Notes under the pieces: generated by a model
Seen by the model: the letters and a program-made list of their open reading frames with translations, nothing else
Told to the model about the DNA's origin: nothing
The model's database searches: none
Translations under genes and position numbers: made by a program
In this document: piece by piece, positions 1 to 6,681 of the stretch
Numbering within the stretch: the stretch's first letter is position 1
How the letters are laid out: each line of letters starts with the position of its first letter
Source of the DNA: Verrucomicrobiia bacterium
GTDB lineage: Bacteria; Verrucomicrobiota; Verrucomicrobiia; Opitutales; Opitutaceae
Length of the DNA: 10,240 nt
Direction: 5' to 3'
Assembly (NCBI GenBank): GCA_030424825.1
Contig: JAUHWE010000115.1
Coordinates: 1 to 10,240 of the forward strand

Positions 1-1290
1 GATGTTTGGCTCGTGCGGTTCCGGTGGTTCGACCTCGGTCGCTAGACAATCGAGCTTATCCCAGTATCTGGCAGCGTGTCCGTAGGCCTTGTAGCGTGCT
101 GAATCCAGAATGTCTTCCATCAGTGTTCGGTAGATCAGGATAGCCGCATCCGTTCGATTCGACTGTTCGAAGATTTGAGCGTAATCAGGCAGCGAATACC
201 AGCTGCCGCCGTTTAGATGCTTGCTTGCTGAGATTGCGAGATCGGCCGCCAAATCAATTTCATTGAGATGGACGAGTAGACGGATCCCCATTTCTGGCCG
301 ATCCAGGAGCTCGGTGGCAAGATGGATGGCCGCTTCGCGCGCTTCCGCTTGATTCTCCTCGGGAAGGCAGTCGAGCCAGGTTTCATAGGTTTCGGGCGAG
401 GGTGAACTCTGAAAGTTCGTGCGGTGAATGGCGATGATCTCGTCGAGCTTGCCGACGGCCGCCAGGGCAGCGAGTCGAATCGCCTCGATATCCTCTTTCC
501 AACCGGCCATTTCGCTTAGACCATCGATCATCTCTACCGCGTCCTCGTGACGATTCTTATCGGAAAGCAATCGGGCAATGCGGAGGCGAGCGTATTCCGG
601 AAGCGTCCCTTGGTAGATCTCAAGCATCACCTTTTGGAGCAAATCCGGATCGCCCGTCGATTCGGCGGCGTGTTCATAAATAAACCTTTCGGATGAATAG
701 GAATCGTCCTGCGGGGCTTTCTGAAAATCCTCCTGGACCGCCTCGAGAATCTCGGCAAATTCGTCTGGATGGAGGAATCGGCCGCAGTTCGAGTGGATTG
801 GGTCGCTGGCGCCATAACCGTTGTTTCGGATGCGATTCAAGGTCGATGCGATCAGGCGCTTTCGATCTTTAGCGGGATAGGCTGCTTCTACGAATACGTC
901 GGAGGCGTAGCGGTAAACGTCCCCCACATGGCCGCTCGAATCGTCGATATGGTTGAAGACCCGCTCATCGCTTTCGAGAAAGCGGTCGCAAAGCTCGATA
1001 GCGCGGTCCGGGCTTTGCGGAAGAACGCGGTTTTCAATATCGGATACGATACTGTAGAGTCGTTTGCTGAAACCGGCCGCTTTTCGGTAGTCCACGAAGC
1101 CGCGCGGTCGCGTTCCACTGCGAATGCGGGTTCTTAGTTCAGAGACGATGGCCTTGGTATCGTCACCCATCAGCTCGATTCTGAGGCGTTCGGCCAGGGA
1201 CTCGTCCGTGGCAGCTGCTTCAGCGAGGATCTCCGCAAGGCGCTGCTTGCTGAGTTTTTTGGCCAGTTCTTGGGAGCTTGGTTGATCCAT
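1..1290 (-). CDS. DUF6880-like protein, partial (C-terminus beyond left edge)
   Basis: The reading frame is open without a stop from the ATG at 1290 down to base 1, giving 430 visible residues; the C-terminus lies outside the window. The product appears soluble, with no signal peptide or membrane helix. Residues 1-60 form a charged helical start (SKQRLAEILAEAA, LAERLRIEL). Residues 61-135 carry the stretch GFVDYRKAAGF...SIVSDIE...CDRFLESDERVFNHIDDSSGHVGDVYR, which I recognise as the pattern of the DUF6880 family. The rest is helical and repeat-like, ending in KAYGHAARYWDKLD, near where family members usually finish, so perhaps only some tens of residues are missing. The function of the family is unknown to me. 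The ATG has no Shine-Dalgarno sequence upstream (CCTGTCCCCACC precedes it). The first Met is the best start because the helical domain begins immediately. The gene stands apart from the sigma-factor cluster, separated by about 820 bases, so nothing in the context suggests a role. Confidence 0.85.
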   Translation of the reverse strand, partial: MDQPSSQELAKKLSKQRLAEILAEAAATDESLAERLRIELMGDDTKAIVSELRTRIRSGTRPRGFVDYRKAAGFSKRLYSIVSDIENRVLPQSPDRAIELCDRFLESDERVFNHIDDSSGHVGDVYRYASDVFVEAAYPAKDRKRLIASTLNRIRNNGYGASDPIHSNCGRFLHPDEFAEILEAVQEDFQKAPQDDSYSSERFIYEHAAESTGDPDLLQKVMLEIYQGTLPEYARLRIARLLSDKNRHEDAVEMIDGLSEMAGWKEDIEAIRLAALAAVGKLDEIIAIHRTNFQSSPSPETYETWLDCLPEENQAEAREAAIHLATELLDRPEMGIRLLVHLNEIDLAADLAISASKHLNGGSWYSLPDYAQIFEQSNRTDAAILIYRTLMEDILDSARYKAYGHAARYWDKLDCLATEVEPPEPHEPNI

Positions 1291-1589
1291 GGTGGGGACA
1301 GGATTTAAAGAAAAAGCAGACTCCGAGAAACCTTCAACAATGTATCGATTTAGTGGCCATTCTGGGCCGACCTGCGTATGAACTGTTTAGACCACAACCT
1401 TATTCCGCAATCAGGTTTCGACAGTTCTCGATTTTGATAACGCGCCTGCCCGAAACACGCTTCGTTTTCCCTCACTGGGTAGTCCTTCAGAAGCGGGATT
1501 GAGGAACTATGTTTCTATTCATTCTGAATCCAAACTATCACTTTAACTGCTTATTATCAGTTGTTTAAACTATTCATATTTCTATTCAT
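1291..1589. other. Intergenic stretch upstream of the DUF6880-like gene
   Basis: I see no convincing gene here. The short plus-strand frame starting at 1278 begins inside the minus-strand gene and has no ribosome binding site or recognisable product. The stretch should contain the minus-strand promoter of the DUF6880-like gene, but I cannot pick out a clear -35/-10 pair. A TGTCGA box on the minus strand (1418-1423) lacks the partner box at 17 bases seen in the sigma cluster. Between 1500 and 1590 the DNA turns AT-rich and holds a 12-base direct repeat, TTTCTATTCATT, at 1512-1523 and 1579-1590. Confidence 0.6.
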
Positions 1590-1604
1590 TTGAGTGCTAT
1601 ACAT

Positions 1605-1754
1605 GCGGTTTCTGTGGAGAGGCTGCCCGCCGCCCAAGCCGCCCAGCGTTTCTGGACTCGTTTCATCGAGATCACCCCTATCGAGCCTGCCCTCCGCGAG
1701 ACCGCTAGAAAGAACAGGGAAGCGATAGCGGCAGCGATTCAGTTAACCACATAA
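1605..1754 (+). pseudogene. Coding-like fragment, possible remnant of a gene 3' end
   Basis: From 1605 to the TAA at 1752-1754 the plus strand reads as about 49 residues with a strong preference for G or C in the third codon position and protein-like content (VERLPAAQAAQRFWTRFIEI, then ALRETARKNREAIAAAIQ). Upstream in the same frame the DNA is AT-rich and soon reaches a TAA at 1566-1568, and the only candidate start is a TTG at 1590 without a ribosome binding site. The abrupt change in composition near 1605 suggests the tail of a gene whose front part was lost. It could also be an intact small gene. I do not recognise the family. The DNA after the stop is a run of palindromic repeats. Confidence 0.3.
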
Positions 1755-1772
1755 AGCACAAGATGCACATAA

Positions 1773-1816
1773 GTGCCGGGTTCGGCCTTCCGGAGCACGG
1801 TCGAAGGAACGGGCAC
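1773..1816. repeat. REP-like imperfect palindrome
   Basis: The ends GTGCC and GGCAC pair, followed inward by GTT with AAC and CCTTC with GAAGG, leaving a loop of about 12 bases. This gives a bulged hairpin of about 44 bases. There is no T-run after it on either strand, so it is not a typical intrinsic terminator. It may be a REP-like element of the intergenic region. Confidence 0.4.
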
Positions 1817-1970
1817 TACCCAATCCCAGTAGGGGGCGACCGATGATCGCCTTCCACGCCATCACCGATCGCGTCTACAGAAGACCAACCGCTAATCGCC
1901 GGACTCCGCTGCCTCAGCATTCACTCAAGAACACCAAGGCCTTGGAGCCCGTATCTCCACCTTGTTAAAT

Positions 1971-2005
1971 GGTAGGGCAACGACCTCCGGGAGTGCCGCG
2001 TAACC
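1971..2005. repeat. REP-like imperfect palindrome
   Basis: GGTAGGGCA at the left end is partly complementary to TGCCGCGTAACC at the right end (GGT with ACC, GGCA with TGCC), around an internal CCTCCGG. It lies directly left of the dispersed repeat at 2020-2104, so the two may be parts of one composite non-coding element. A 12-base perfect palindrome, CCAAGGCCTTGG, lies just before it at 1934-1945. Confidence 0.35.
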
Positions 2006-2019
2006 AGATCTCAAAATAC

Positions 2020-2104
2020 GGCTCGCCTGGCAGCCGAGTCCTATCCTTTCATATTTCTCATCAAAGAAGATCCGTGTCTATCTGCGCCATCCGTGGGCAA
2101 AAAA
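2020..2104 (+). repeat. Dispersed intergenic repeat, copy 1
   Basis: This copy begins GGCTCGCCTGGCAGCCGAGTC, with a partial hairpin, and ends in the core ATCCGTGTCTATCTGCGCC followed by ATCCGTGGGCAAAA. A second, diverged copy lies at 6968-7086 in the same orientation. The element ends a few bases from the stop codon of the DoxX-like gene. It encodes nothing recognisable and looks like a genome-wide non-coding repeat. Confidence 0.65.
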
Positions 2105-2110
2105 ATCTCC

Positions 2111-2488
2111 TCATTCGGTCTTGCCCACGGCGAAGGCAAACACCCTTGGATCGCGCAGGCCAAGAGACACCCACACCAGGATTCCCATGATGATCGGCAT
2201 GTAAAACACCTCCTCCAAGCGCACATGCGTCGCCGTCGCCCCACCGAGGTACGCCGTCACGAGGATTGCTCCATAAAACGAAACGCGGGGGATCAGGAAA
2301 AGTACGCCAACCACTACTTCGACAATACCGATCTTGAACATCAATTCAGTCGACCACCCCATCTTGGCGAACATCTCTTCCTTGCCCTCCCAGTCGGTAA
2401 ACTTCCCGCTGGCGCTTACGAGTACCAGCATGACGGCGATCAATCCGCTCAATACCCATCCAATTATTACTGTCTTTGATTTTTTCAT
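2111..2488 (-). CDS. DoxX-like family membrane protein
   Basis: This is a small integral membrane protein of 125 residues with four hydrophobic segments at about 7-26, 48-66, 70-88 and 95-110. The pattern fits the DoxX-like (DoxX_2) family: a glycine/serine-rich first helix followed by the short KFTDW loop, the second helix with GIVEVVVGVLFLIPR, then YLGGATATHVRLEE and a short polar C-terminus. The length is usual for the family, whose biochemical role is poorly defined; some DoxX relatives are tied to thiosulfate/quinone or redox chemistry, but nothing here shows that activity. It is the last gene of the sigma-factor cluster, about 100 bases beyond the YCII gene on the same strand. I see no ECF42-type promoter in that gap, so it is either read through from upstream or has an unseen promoter. 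There is no clear Shine-Dalgarno sequence before the ATG. Small DoxX-like genes are common neighbours of DGPF genes. Confidence 0.85.
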   Translation of the reverse strand: MKKSKTVIIGWVLSGLIAVMLVLVSASGKFTDWEGKEEMFAKMGWSTELMFKIGIVEVVVGVLFLIPRVSFYGAILVTAYLGGATATHVRLEEVFYMPIIMGILVWVSLGLRDPRVFAFAVGKTE

Positions 2489-2590
2489 ACATTCTTTTGG
2501 AGAAGACCCTTCTCGTTTCGCTTCATCAACCTATTGTAGGTCTGGTGAATTCGAAAGCGATTTTTTGGGACTCTCGATTAGGTTAAGGTT

Positions 2591-2944
2591 TCATACGACT
2601 TGTTCGGGCAAGTCTTCAAGCGGGCGGATTTCCACCGTGCCCACCTTGGCGGGAGGCAGGCGGCTGGAGATGGCGATGGCTTCGTCGAGATCGGCCACGT
2701 CAATGATGTAGTAGCCGCCAAGCTGCTCGGTGGTCTCCGCGAAGGGACCGTCCATGATCTGGCGTTTGCCGTCGCGTATCCGCAAACTGGTAGCTTGGGC
2801 GATGGGCTGGAGCGGCGATGCCGAAACGAATTTCCCTTCAGCCGCCAGCTCCTCGCAGATTTCCAGCGACTCTTGGATACACGCCTGGTATTCCTCTTCC
2901 GTCCACGCGTCTTCCCGTCCATAGATGAGCAGCATGTACTTCAT
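2591..2944 (-). CDS. YCII-related (DGPF) domain protein, free-standing
   Basis: This is a single-domain protein of 117 residues. It starts MKYMLLIYG, the typical first beta strand of YCII/DGPF proteins. The signature DGPF is at residues 65-68 within MDGPFAETTEQLGGYYI, followed by VADLDEAIAI and the closing strand GTVEIRPLE. The fold is a ferredoxin-like dimeric alpha/beta barrel. Some relatives have dehalogenase or lactonase-like activities, but the reaction of this group is unknown. I chose the ATG at 2944 over the longer reading from 2965 because AAGGAGG lies at a proper distance upstream, and the extra MRGRRRG would precede the conserved first strand. The start overlaps the stop of the SnoaL-like gene (ATGA), which points to translational coupling. 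It is one of three DGPF modules in the cluster and the only one not fused to another domain. Confidence 0.93.
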   Translation of the reverse strand: MKYMLLIYGREDAWTEEEYQACIQESLEICEELAAEGKFVSASPLQPIAQATSLRIRDGKRQIMDGPFAETTEQLGGYYIIDVADLDEAIAISSRLPPAKVGTVEIRPLEDLPEQVV

Positions 2945-3444
2945 TCCGCGCCTCCTTCCCCGCACGCTTGAGAATAGTCCGGCATGTCCAGCGTATCCGG
3001 ATCTTTAATATGCCACACTTGGTTGTTCAACGGATTGAAGGGTATGGACACATGCTCATGCACCACTTTCCAAGCACAATCAATACGGCGGTAGCCTACC
3101 GTGACTCGGAGCCAGGTCTGGGACGCTGGGTGATCCGCTTCGTCGGTCGCGATATTGTGAAGACAAAAGGCGAAGGCCGTATCGCCGCTTACATGAATCG
3201 TGATGTCGCGATGTTCAGAGGTGAATTGCTTCGGAAAATGCGGGAGGCATTGGGTCCAGACTTCGCGGATACTTTCCACGCCTACCGTTTTGTAGGGAGG
3301 AATGGCGTCGAACAGGACGACATTCGGATCGTAGGATGCGGTAAGCCCGTCTACATCTCTCGCTTCAAGCGCCGCCGCCCATTTGGATATCAGCTCGCGA
3401 ATCTGTTCTTCGTCGGATTTTGCGTTGGCAGTTTCTGTATTCAT
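2941..3444 (-). CDS. SnoaL-like / NTF2-fold protein (DUF4440-type)
   Basis: This 167-residue protein has one NTF2-like cone domain at about residues 11-137. It starts EEQIRELISKWAAALEARDV, with the FDAIPPYKTVG loop at about 45-55, and ends WKVVHEHVSIPF (125-136), a hallmark of the SnoaL_3/ketosteroid-isomerase-like group. Family members include isomerases, hydrolases and non-catalytic ligand binders, so no substrate can be named. A tail of about 30 residues (NNQVWHIKDPD onward) follows the domain. It is clearly homologous to the C-terminal half of the fusion protein at 4470-5261, which ends [12 protein letters not shown]. The gene begins 37 bases after the YCII-VOC gene and overlaps the next YCII gene by four bases, so the three probably form one transcript. 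Its ribosome binding site is weak (GATAAAAATG). Confidence 0.88.
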   Translation of the reverse strand: MNTETANAKSDEEQIRELISKWAAALEARDVDGLTASYDPNVVLFDAIPPYKTVGVESIREVWTQCLPHFPKQFTSEHRDITIHVSGDTAFAFCLHNIATDEADHPASQTWLRVTVGYRRIDCAWKVVHEHVSIPFNPLNNQVWHIKDPDTLDMPDYSQACGEGGAE

Positions 3445-3481
3445 TTTTATCGGATGCTTCTAATATTTGAGTTCGCGACTA

Positions 3482-4327
3482 TTATTCTGAGGGACCGGCA
3501 ACCATGACCATCCATCCCATTCCGAACTTGTCGGTTACCTGACCGTACCGCGGCGACCAGAAGGTCTTGGCAAGCGGCATGTCGACCGTGCCTCCGTCAG
3601 CCAACGCCGCGAACAGGCGATTGGTCTCCTCTTCGGTTTTCGTGGTGAGCGTCAGCCGAAAGCCCTGGAAACTTTCCGTGGAATTGCAGCCATCGGAAGC
3701 GAAGATACAAACGTCTCCGATCTTGAATTCTGCATGCATCACCTTGCTTTCAAAGCCGGGCTCCAGCACGCCCTCGGGCATCGGTTCCGGGCTTTCGTTG
3801 AAGCGCATCATGCAGTTCACCCGAGCGCCCAGCCGACTCTTGTAGAATTCGAGCGCCTCCTCACAGCGACCCGAAAAGAAAAGGTAGGACCGCAGCTCGG
3901 CTCCCTGTCCGGAGACGGCGTCCCGTTGGGCCTCATCCTGTCGGGTCAATTCACCGGTCGGGTCAAGCGCCGCAAAGTCCTCCATTTCGTAGTGTGGCCT
4001 GATCTCGATCACGGAATCCTCCGTCATCGGATTGGGGCAACGCTTGACCCACTCCTTCGCTTCGTCGAGCGAGGCGACCTCCCAGATCCAGAAGCCCGCG
4101 ACCAACTCCTTGGTTTCGGGGAACGGCCCGTCCGTCACCGCACGCTCCTTGCCGCTGAAACGCACACGGGCGCCAGCGGAGCTCGGCTTCAGTCCCTCGC
4201 CCGCTTTCATGATTCCCGCAGCGATCAGCTCGTCATTGAATTTTCCCATTTCCGCCATCAGCTCTCCGCTCGGCAACTCGCCCGCTTCGCTGGAATCAGT
4301 GGCCTTTACGATTACCATCACTCTCAT
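3482..4327 (-). CDS. YCII (DGPF)-PhnB/VOC fusion protein
   Basis: This 281-residue protein has two domains. Residues 1-112 are a YCII/DGPF domain (MRVMVIVKAT, then DGPF at 66-69 in TDGPFPETKELVAGFW, then SVIEIRPHYE). After a charged linker, residues 144-278 form a PhnB-like glyoxalase/VOC domain (3-demethylubiquinone-9 3-methyltransferase-like family). It reads LRSYLFFSGRCEEALEFYKS, KVMHAEFKIGD and FWSPRYGQVTDKFGMGWMV. Despite the old Pfam name, PhnB-like VOC proteins are usually uncharacterised, so methyltransferase activity should not be assumed. AAGGA sits about seven bases before the ATG, supporting this start. An ECF42-type promoter (4388-4414) lies just upstream, which makes this the first gene of a probable transcript continuing into the SnoaL and YCII genes. 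Separate DGPF and VOC proteins are often encoded side by side; here they are one polypeptide. Confidence 0.92.
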   Translation of the reverse strand: MRVMVIVKATDSSEAGELPSGELMAEMGKFNDELIAAGIMKAGEGLKPSSAGARVRFSGKERAVTDGPFPETKELVAGFWIWEVASLDEAKEWVKRCPNPMTEDSVIEIRPHYEMEDFAALDPTGELTRQDEAQRDAVSGQGAELRSYLFFSGRCEEALEFYKSRLGARVNCMMRFNESPEPMPEGVLEPGFESKVMHAEFKIGDVCIFASDGCNSTESFQGFRLTLTTKTEEETNRLFAALADGGTVDMPLAKTFWSPRYGQVTDKFGMGWMVMVAGPSE

Positions 4328-4387
4328 ATTCGTGTCCTTGTATTATTGGGTTTGCTTGGCCGCAAAACTCGCGGCGTTCATTATCTA

Positions 4388-4414
4388 GACGCGTGGCCTT
4401 TTGGCAATTCGACA
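4388..4414 (-). promoter_or_regulatory. Putative ECF42-type promoter for the YCII-VOC gene
   Basis: On the minus strand TGTCGA (4414-4409) is followed by 17 bases and CGTC (4391-4388). This matches the ECF42 target motif I recall from Streptomyces venezuelae (TGTCGA at -35, CGA/TC at -10). Transcription would start near 4380, giving a leader of about 50 bases before the ATG at 4327. Confidence 0.72.
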
Positions 4415-4469
4415 AATGGCTGAAAGTTTTTTTCTCTTTTTCAAATTCGGGAGCGGCGCAAGACGCCAA

Positions 4470-5261
4470 TTAGGCATTGGGCAAAGGCATGGAAACATGT
4501 TGGTGAACCACCAACCATTCACCCGCGCGTTTTTCCAAGCAAAAAGTGGCACGCACAGTGTCGTCATCGACCGAGCCATCGGGACGCTCGCCACCGCACC
4601 GGATGAGAGCCGAAGCAAAACCGACCGAATCGCTCGCGCTGATCTTCAGGTCGATCAGCTCGAAAACCGTTTCGCCCACGTGCTCTGGCTGCCATTCGTC
4701 CCAGCTTTCCCGATACGCCTGAGCGCTTTCGTATTTCAGCGGAGCGAGCACGTCATAGATGAGCAGATCGGGAGCGTGCCGGGATAGGATTTTATCTTTT
4801 CGGTCGGTGCGAATGTGGGCCGCCCAATCCTCAAGCAATCCGCGAATCTCAGCTTCGTCGTCAGGCTGTCGCTCCTGGGCAACCGCTTCGTTTCGCGCAG
4901 CGATGAGCTGGTTAATGGCTTCGTCCGCCGGTCGAATCTCGAACGGCCCATTGGCCACTCCCGGATGGCGCGACATAAGGGAGATGGCGTGGTTCAGGTC
5001 CCGCGCCTCCAGCAGCAGGATGCCGCCGAGCACCTCTTTGGTTTCCACGAAAGGCCCATCAGTCACCACCACCGTGCCGTTCCTCGTTCGCAAGGTAACC
5101 GCGCTATTGGCGGGGCCCAAGGCTTCGCCACCCGTGAAATGTCCTCCGCGCCTCAATACGTCATCGTAGTCGAAGCACGCTTCCATCATGCGTTTCCCCT
5201 CCTCCTCTGGCAGGGACTCGAATTTCGCTTCATCGTAAAAGCCTAAGCACACAAATTTCAT
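4470..5261 (-). CDS. YCII (DGPF)-SnoaL-like fusion protein
   Basis: This 263-residue protein has two domains. Residues 1-112 are a YCII/DGPF domain starting [20 protein letters not shown], with DGPF at 68-71 in [15 protein letters not shown] and the closing [10 protein letters not shown]. The next 20 or so residues form a helical linker. Residues 133-260 are a SnoaL/NTF2-like domain ([39 protein letters not shown]). The second half is homologous to the free-standing SnoaL-like protein at 2941-3444. No enzyme activity is established for such fusions. The ATG is supported by GAGGAG about nine bases upstream. The gene is the first target downstream of the sigma-factor gene and has its own ECF42-type promoter at 5333-5359. 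I see no intrinsic terminator after its stop. Confidence 0.92.
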   Translation of the reverse strand: MKFVCLGFYDEAKFESLPEEEGKRMMEACFDYDDVLRRGGHFTGGEALGPANSAVTLRTRNGTVVVTDGPFVETKEVLGGILLLEARDLNHAISLMSRHPGVANGPFEIRPADEAINQLIAARNEAVAQERQPDDEAEIRGLLEDWAAHIRTDRKDKILSRHAPDLLIYDVLAPLKYESAQAYRESWDEWQPEHVGETVFELIDLKISASDSVGFASALIRCGGERPDGSVDDDTVRATFCLEKRAGEWLVVHQHVSMPLPNA

Positions 5262-5332
5262 TGTTCTATTCTCCTCATTTCTGCAGTTGATCGCGGCGAT
5301 CTACCGCTATTTCATGTTCCTGTTTCCCAATA

Positions 5333-5359
5333 GTCGTTTGACGGCAGCCCAAATCGACA
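5333..5359 (-). promoter_or_regulatory. Putative ECF42-type promoter for the YCII-SnoaL gene
   Basis: On the minus strand TGTCGA (5359-5354) is followed by exactly 17 bases and CGAC (5336-5333). Box sequences and spacing are the same as at 4388-4414, apart from the permitted A/T position. Transcription would start near 5326, leaving a leader of about 65 bases with GAGGAG before the ATG at 5261. Confidence 0.75.
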
Positions 5360-5409
5360 AGGCTGCCCGATTTTCCTCATTTTTTTTCTCAAACTCGTTT
5401 TCAATTCCG

Positions 5410-6681
5410 CTAGGCGAGCGTATCCAGCAATTCGATCTTTTGCTTGAGCAGGCGGCGTTCTGGCTCCTGCTTAGCCAGGTCCAAGGCCCGGGAAAAGGCC
5501 GCCTTCGCCTCCGCGTTCCGATCGCTTCGCCGCAGGAGCTCGCCGCGCGCGGAATGGGCGAGATGGTAGTCGCTCAGTTCGCCGTTCGACAAGAGCCCGT
5601 CGATCAAGGCAATCCCCGCTTCCGGTCCGTCTCGCATGGCCACCGCGACCGCCCGGTTGAGCTCGACGACCGGCGACGCCTCCACCCGCAAAAGCACCGA
5701 ATACAAGGCCACGATCTGATTCCAATCCGTCTCTTCCGCCCGCGGCGCTTCCGCGTGGATCGACGAGATCGCGGCCTGTAAGGTATAGCTCCCAAAGCGC
5801 CGCGTGGCCATCGACCGCTCCACCAGCTGGCTGCCTTCGGCAATCATCTCGCGATCCCATAGGCTCCGGTCCTGATTTTCCAGCAAGACGATGTCGCCCG
5901 ACGTATCCATGCGAGCCGTACGCCGCGATTCGTGCAAGAGCATAAGCGCCAGCAGCCCCATCACCTCCGGATCGGGCAGAAGCTCCAGCACCAGACGGGC
6001 CAAGCGAATCGCTTCGTCCGAGAGCTCCCGTCGAATGGCCATTTCTCCCGCCGACGCGGAATAGCCTTCGTTGTAAACCAGATAGATGACCGACAACACC
6101 GAGTCCAGACGCTCCGGCAAGTCCGCCGTGGAAGGAATGGCAAAGGGAATGCCCGCCGCTCGGATCTTGTTTTTGCCGCGCACGATCCGCTGGGCCATCG
6201 TCGTGGGCGAGGTCAGAAACGCGCTGCCGATTTCCTCCGTGGTCAGCCCGCACACCTCCCGCAAGGTCAAAGGCACCTGCACCTTCGGATCGATCGCCGG
6301 GTGGCAGCAGGTGAAAATGAGCCGCAAACGGTCGTCCTTGATATCCTGATCCGCGAGCGAAAGATTCGCGTCTTCGATCTCCTCCAGTCGCCGCTGCAGT
6401 TCCGGCTCGAGCTCTTGGCGGCGCGACTTGCGGCGCAGGGCGTCAATCGCCTTGAAACGCCCCGTCGAGATCAGCCACGCCGTCGGCTTCTCTGGAATCC
6501 CCTTGCGCGGCCACGCTTCCAGCGCCGCCGCAAAGGCATCGTGCAGCGCGTCCTCCGCCAGGTCGAAATCGCCCAAGAGCTTCACCAAAGTCGCGAGCAC
6601 CTTGCCCGACTCGCGCCGATAGAGCGTATCCAACTGGGACTGAAAATGTGAATCACGGGGCATATTTTCAGTCCATTCCAT
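5410..6681 (-). CDS. ECF42-type RNA polymerase sigma factor with C-terminal TPR-like extension
   Basis: This 423-residue protein is about twice the length of an ordinary ECF sigma factor. Region 2 is at about residues 14-90 (LYRRESGKVLATLVKLLGDFDLAEDALHDAFAAAL split over 20-54, then AWLISTGRFKAIDALRRKSR). Region 4 is at about 118-175 (RLIFTCCHPAI, PLTLREVCGLTTEEIGSAFL, MAQRIVRGKNKIR). The extension (about 190-420) begins with ERLDSVLSVIYLVYNEGYSAS, the DUF6596 pattern, and ends in TPR-like helices (LAHSARGELLRRSDRNAEAKAAFSRALDLA). This architecture is that of group ECF42. Known members lack a cognate anti-sigma factor, depend on the extension, and are linked to DGPF genes, exactly as here. 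The ATG at 6681 has a weak AAGAGA before it; the ATG at 6663 (MPRDSHF) is also possible and would fit the usual family start. Confidence 0.93.
   Translation of the reverse strand: MEWTENMPRDSHFQSQLDTLYRRESGKVLATLVKLLGDFDLAEDALHDAFAAALEAWPRKGIPEKPTAWLISTGRFKAIDALRRKSRRQELEPELQRRLEEIEDANLSLADQDIKDDRLRLIFTCCHPAIDPKVQVPLTLREVCGLTTEEIGSAFLTSPTTMAQRIVRGKNKIRAAGIPFAIPSTADLPERLDSVLSVIYLVYNEGYSASAGEMAIRRELSDEAIRLARLVLELLPDPEVMGLLALMLLHESRRTARMDTSGDIVLLENQDRSLWDREMIAEGSQLVERSMATRRFGSYTLQAAISSIHAEAPRAEETDWNQIVALYSVLLRVEASPVVELNRAVAVAMRDGPEAGIALIDGLLSNGELSDYHLAHSARGELLRRSDRNAEAKAAFSRALDLAKQEPERRLLKQKIELLDTLA

Noticed and set aside
769..1137. Plus-strand frame of 122 codons
   Set aside because: It is antisense to the DUF6880-like gene, whose frame is open for 430 codons with family motifs.
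1418..1423. TGTCGA box (minus strand) upstream of the DUF6880-like gene
   Set aside because: The bases 17 away read AGGT rather than CGWC, so it does not fit the motif.
2489..2590. Search for an ECF42-type promoter before the DoxX-like gene
   Set aside because: No TGTCGA box is present; the nearest, AATCGA, has no CGWC at the right distance.
4343..4381. A 12-codon frame (MNAASFAAKQTQ) in the leader of the YCII-VOC gene
   Set aside because: The expected transcription start falls on or after its ATG and it has no ribosome binding site.
2334..4423. Several plus-strand frames of 90-230 codons (for example 2334-2711, 2600-2971, 2968-3507, 3734-4423) across the YCII/SnoaL/VOC genes
   Set aside because: They are antisense to genes with clear domain matches, have no recognisable product and arise from the high GC content.
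4453..4469. GGCG...CGCC hairpin after the YCII-SnoaL gene as a terminator
   Set aside because: In the direction of transcription it is followed by A-runs, not T-runs.
5471..6651. Long frames overlapping the sigma-factor gene on both strands (239 and 260 codons)
   Set aside because: They have low-complexity, Arg/Gly-rich translations and lie inside a gene with unmistakable sigma regions 2 and 4.
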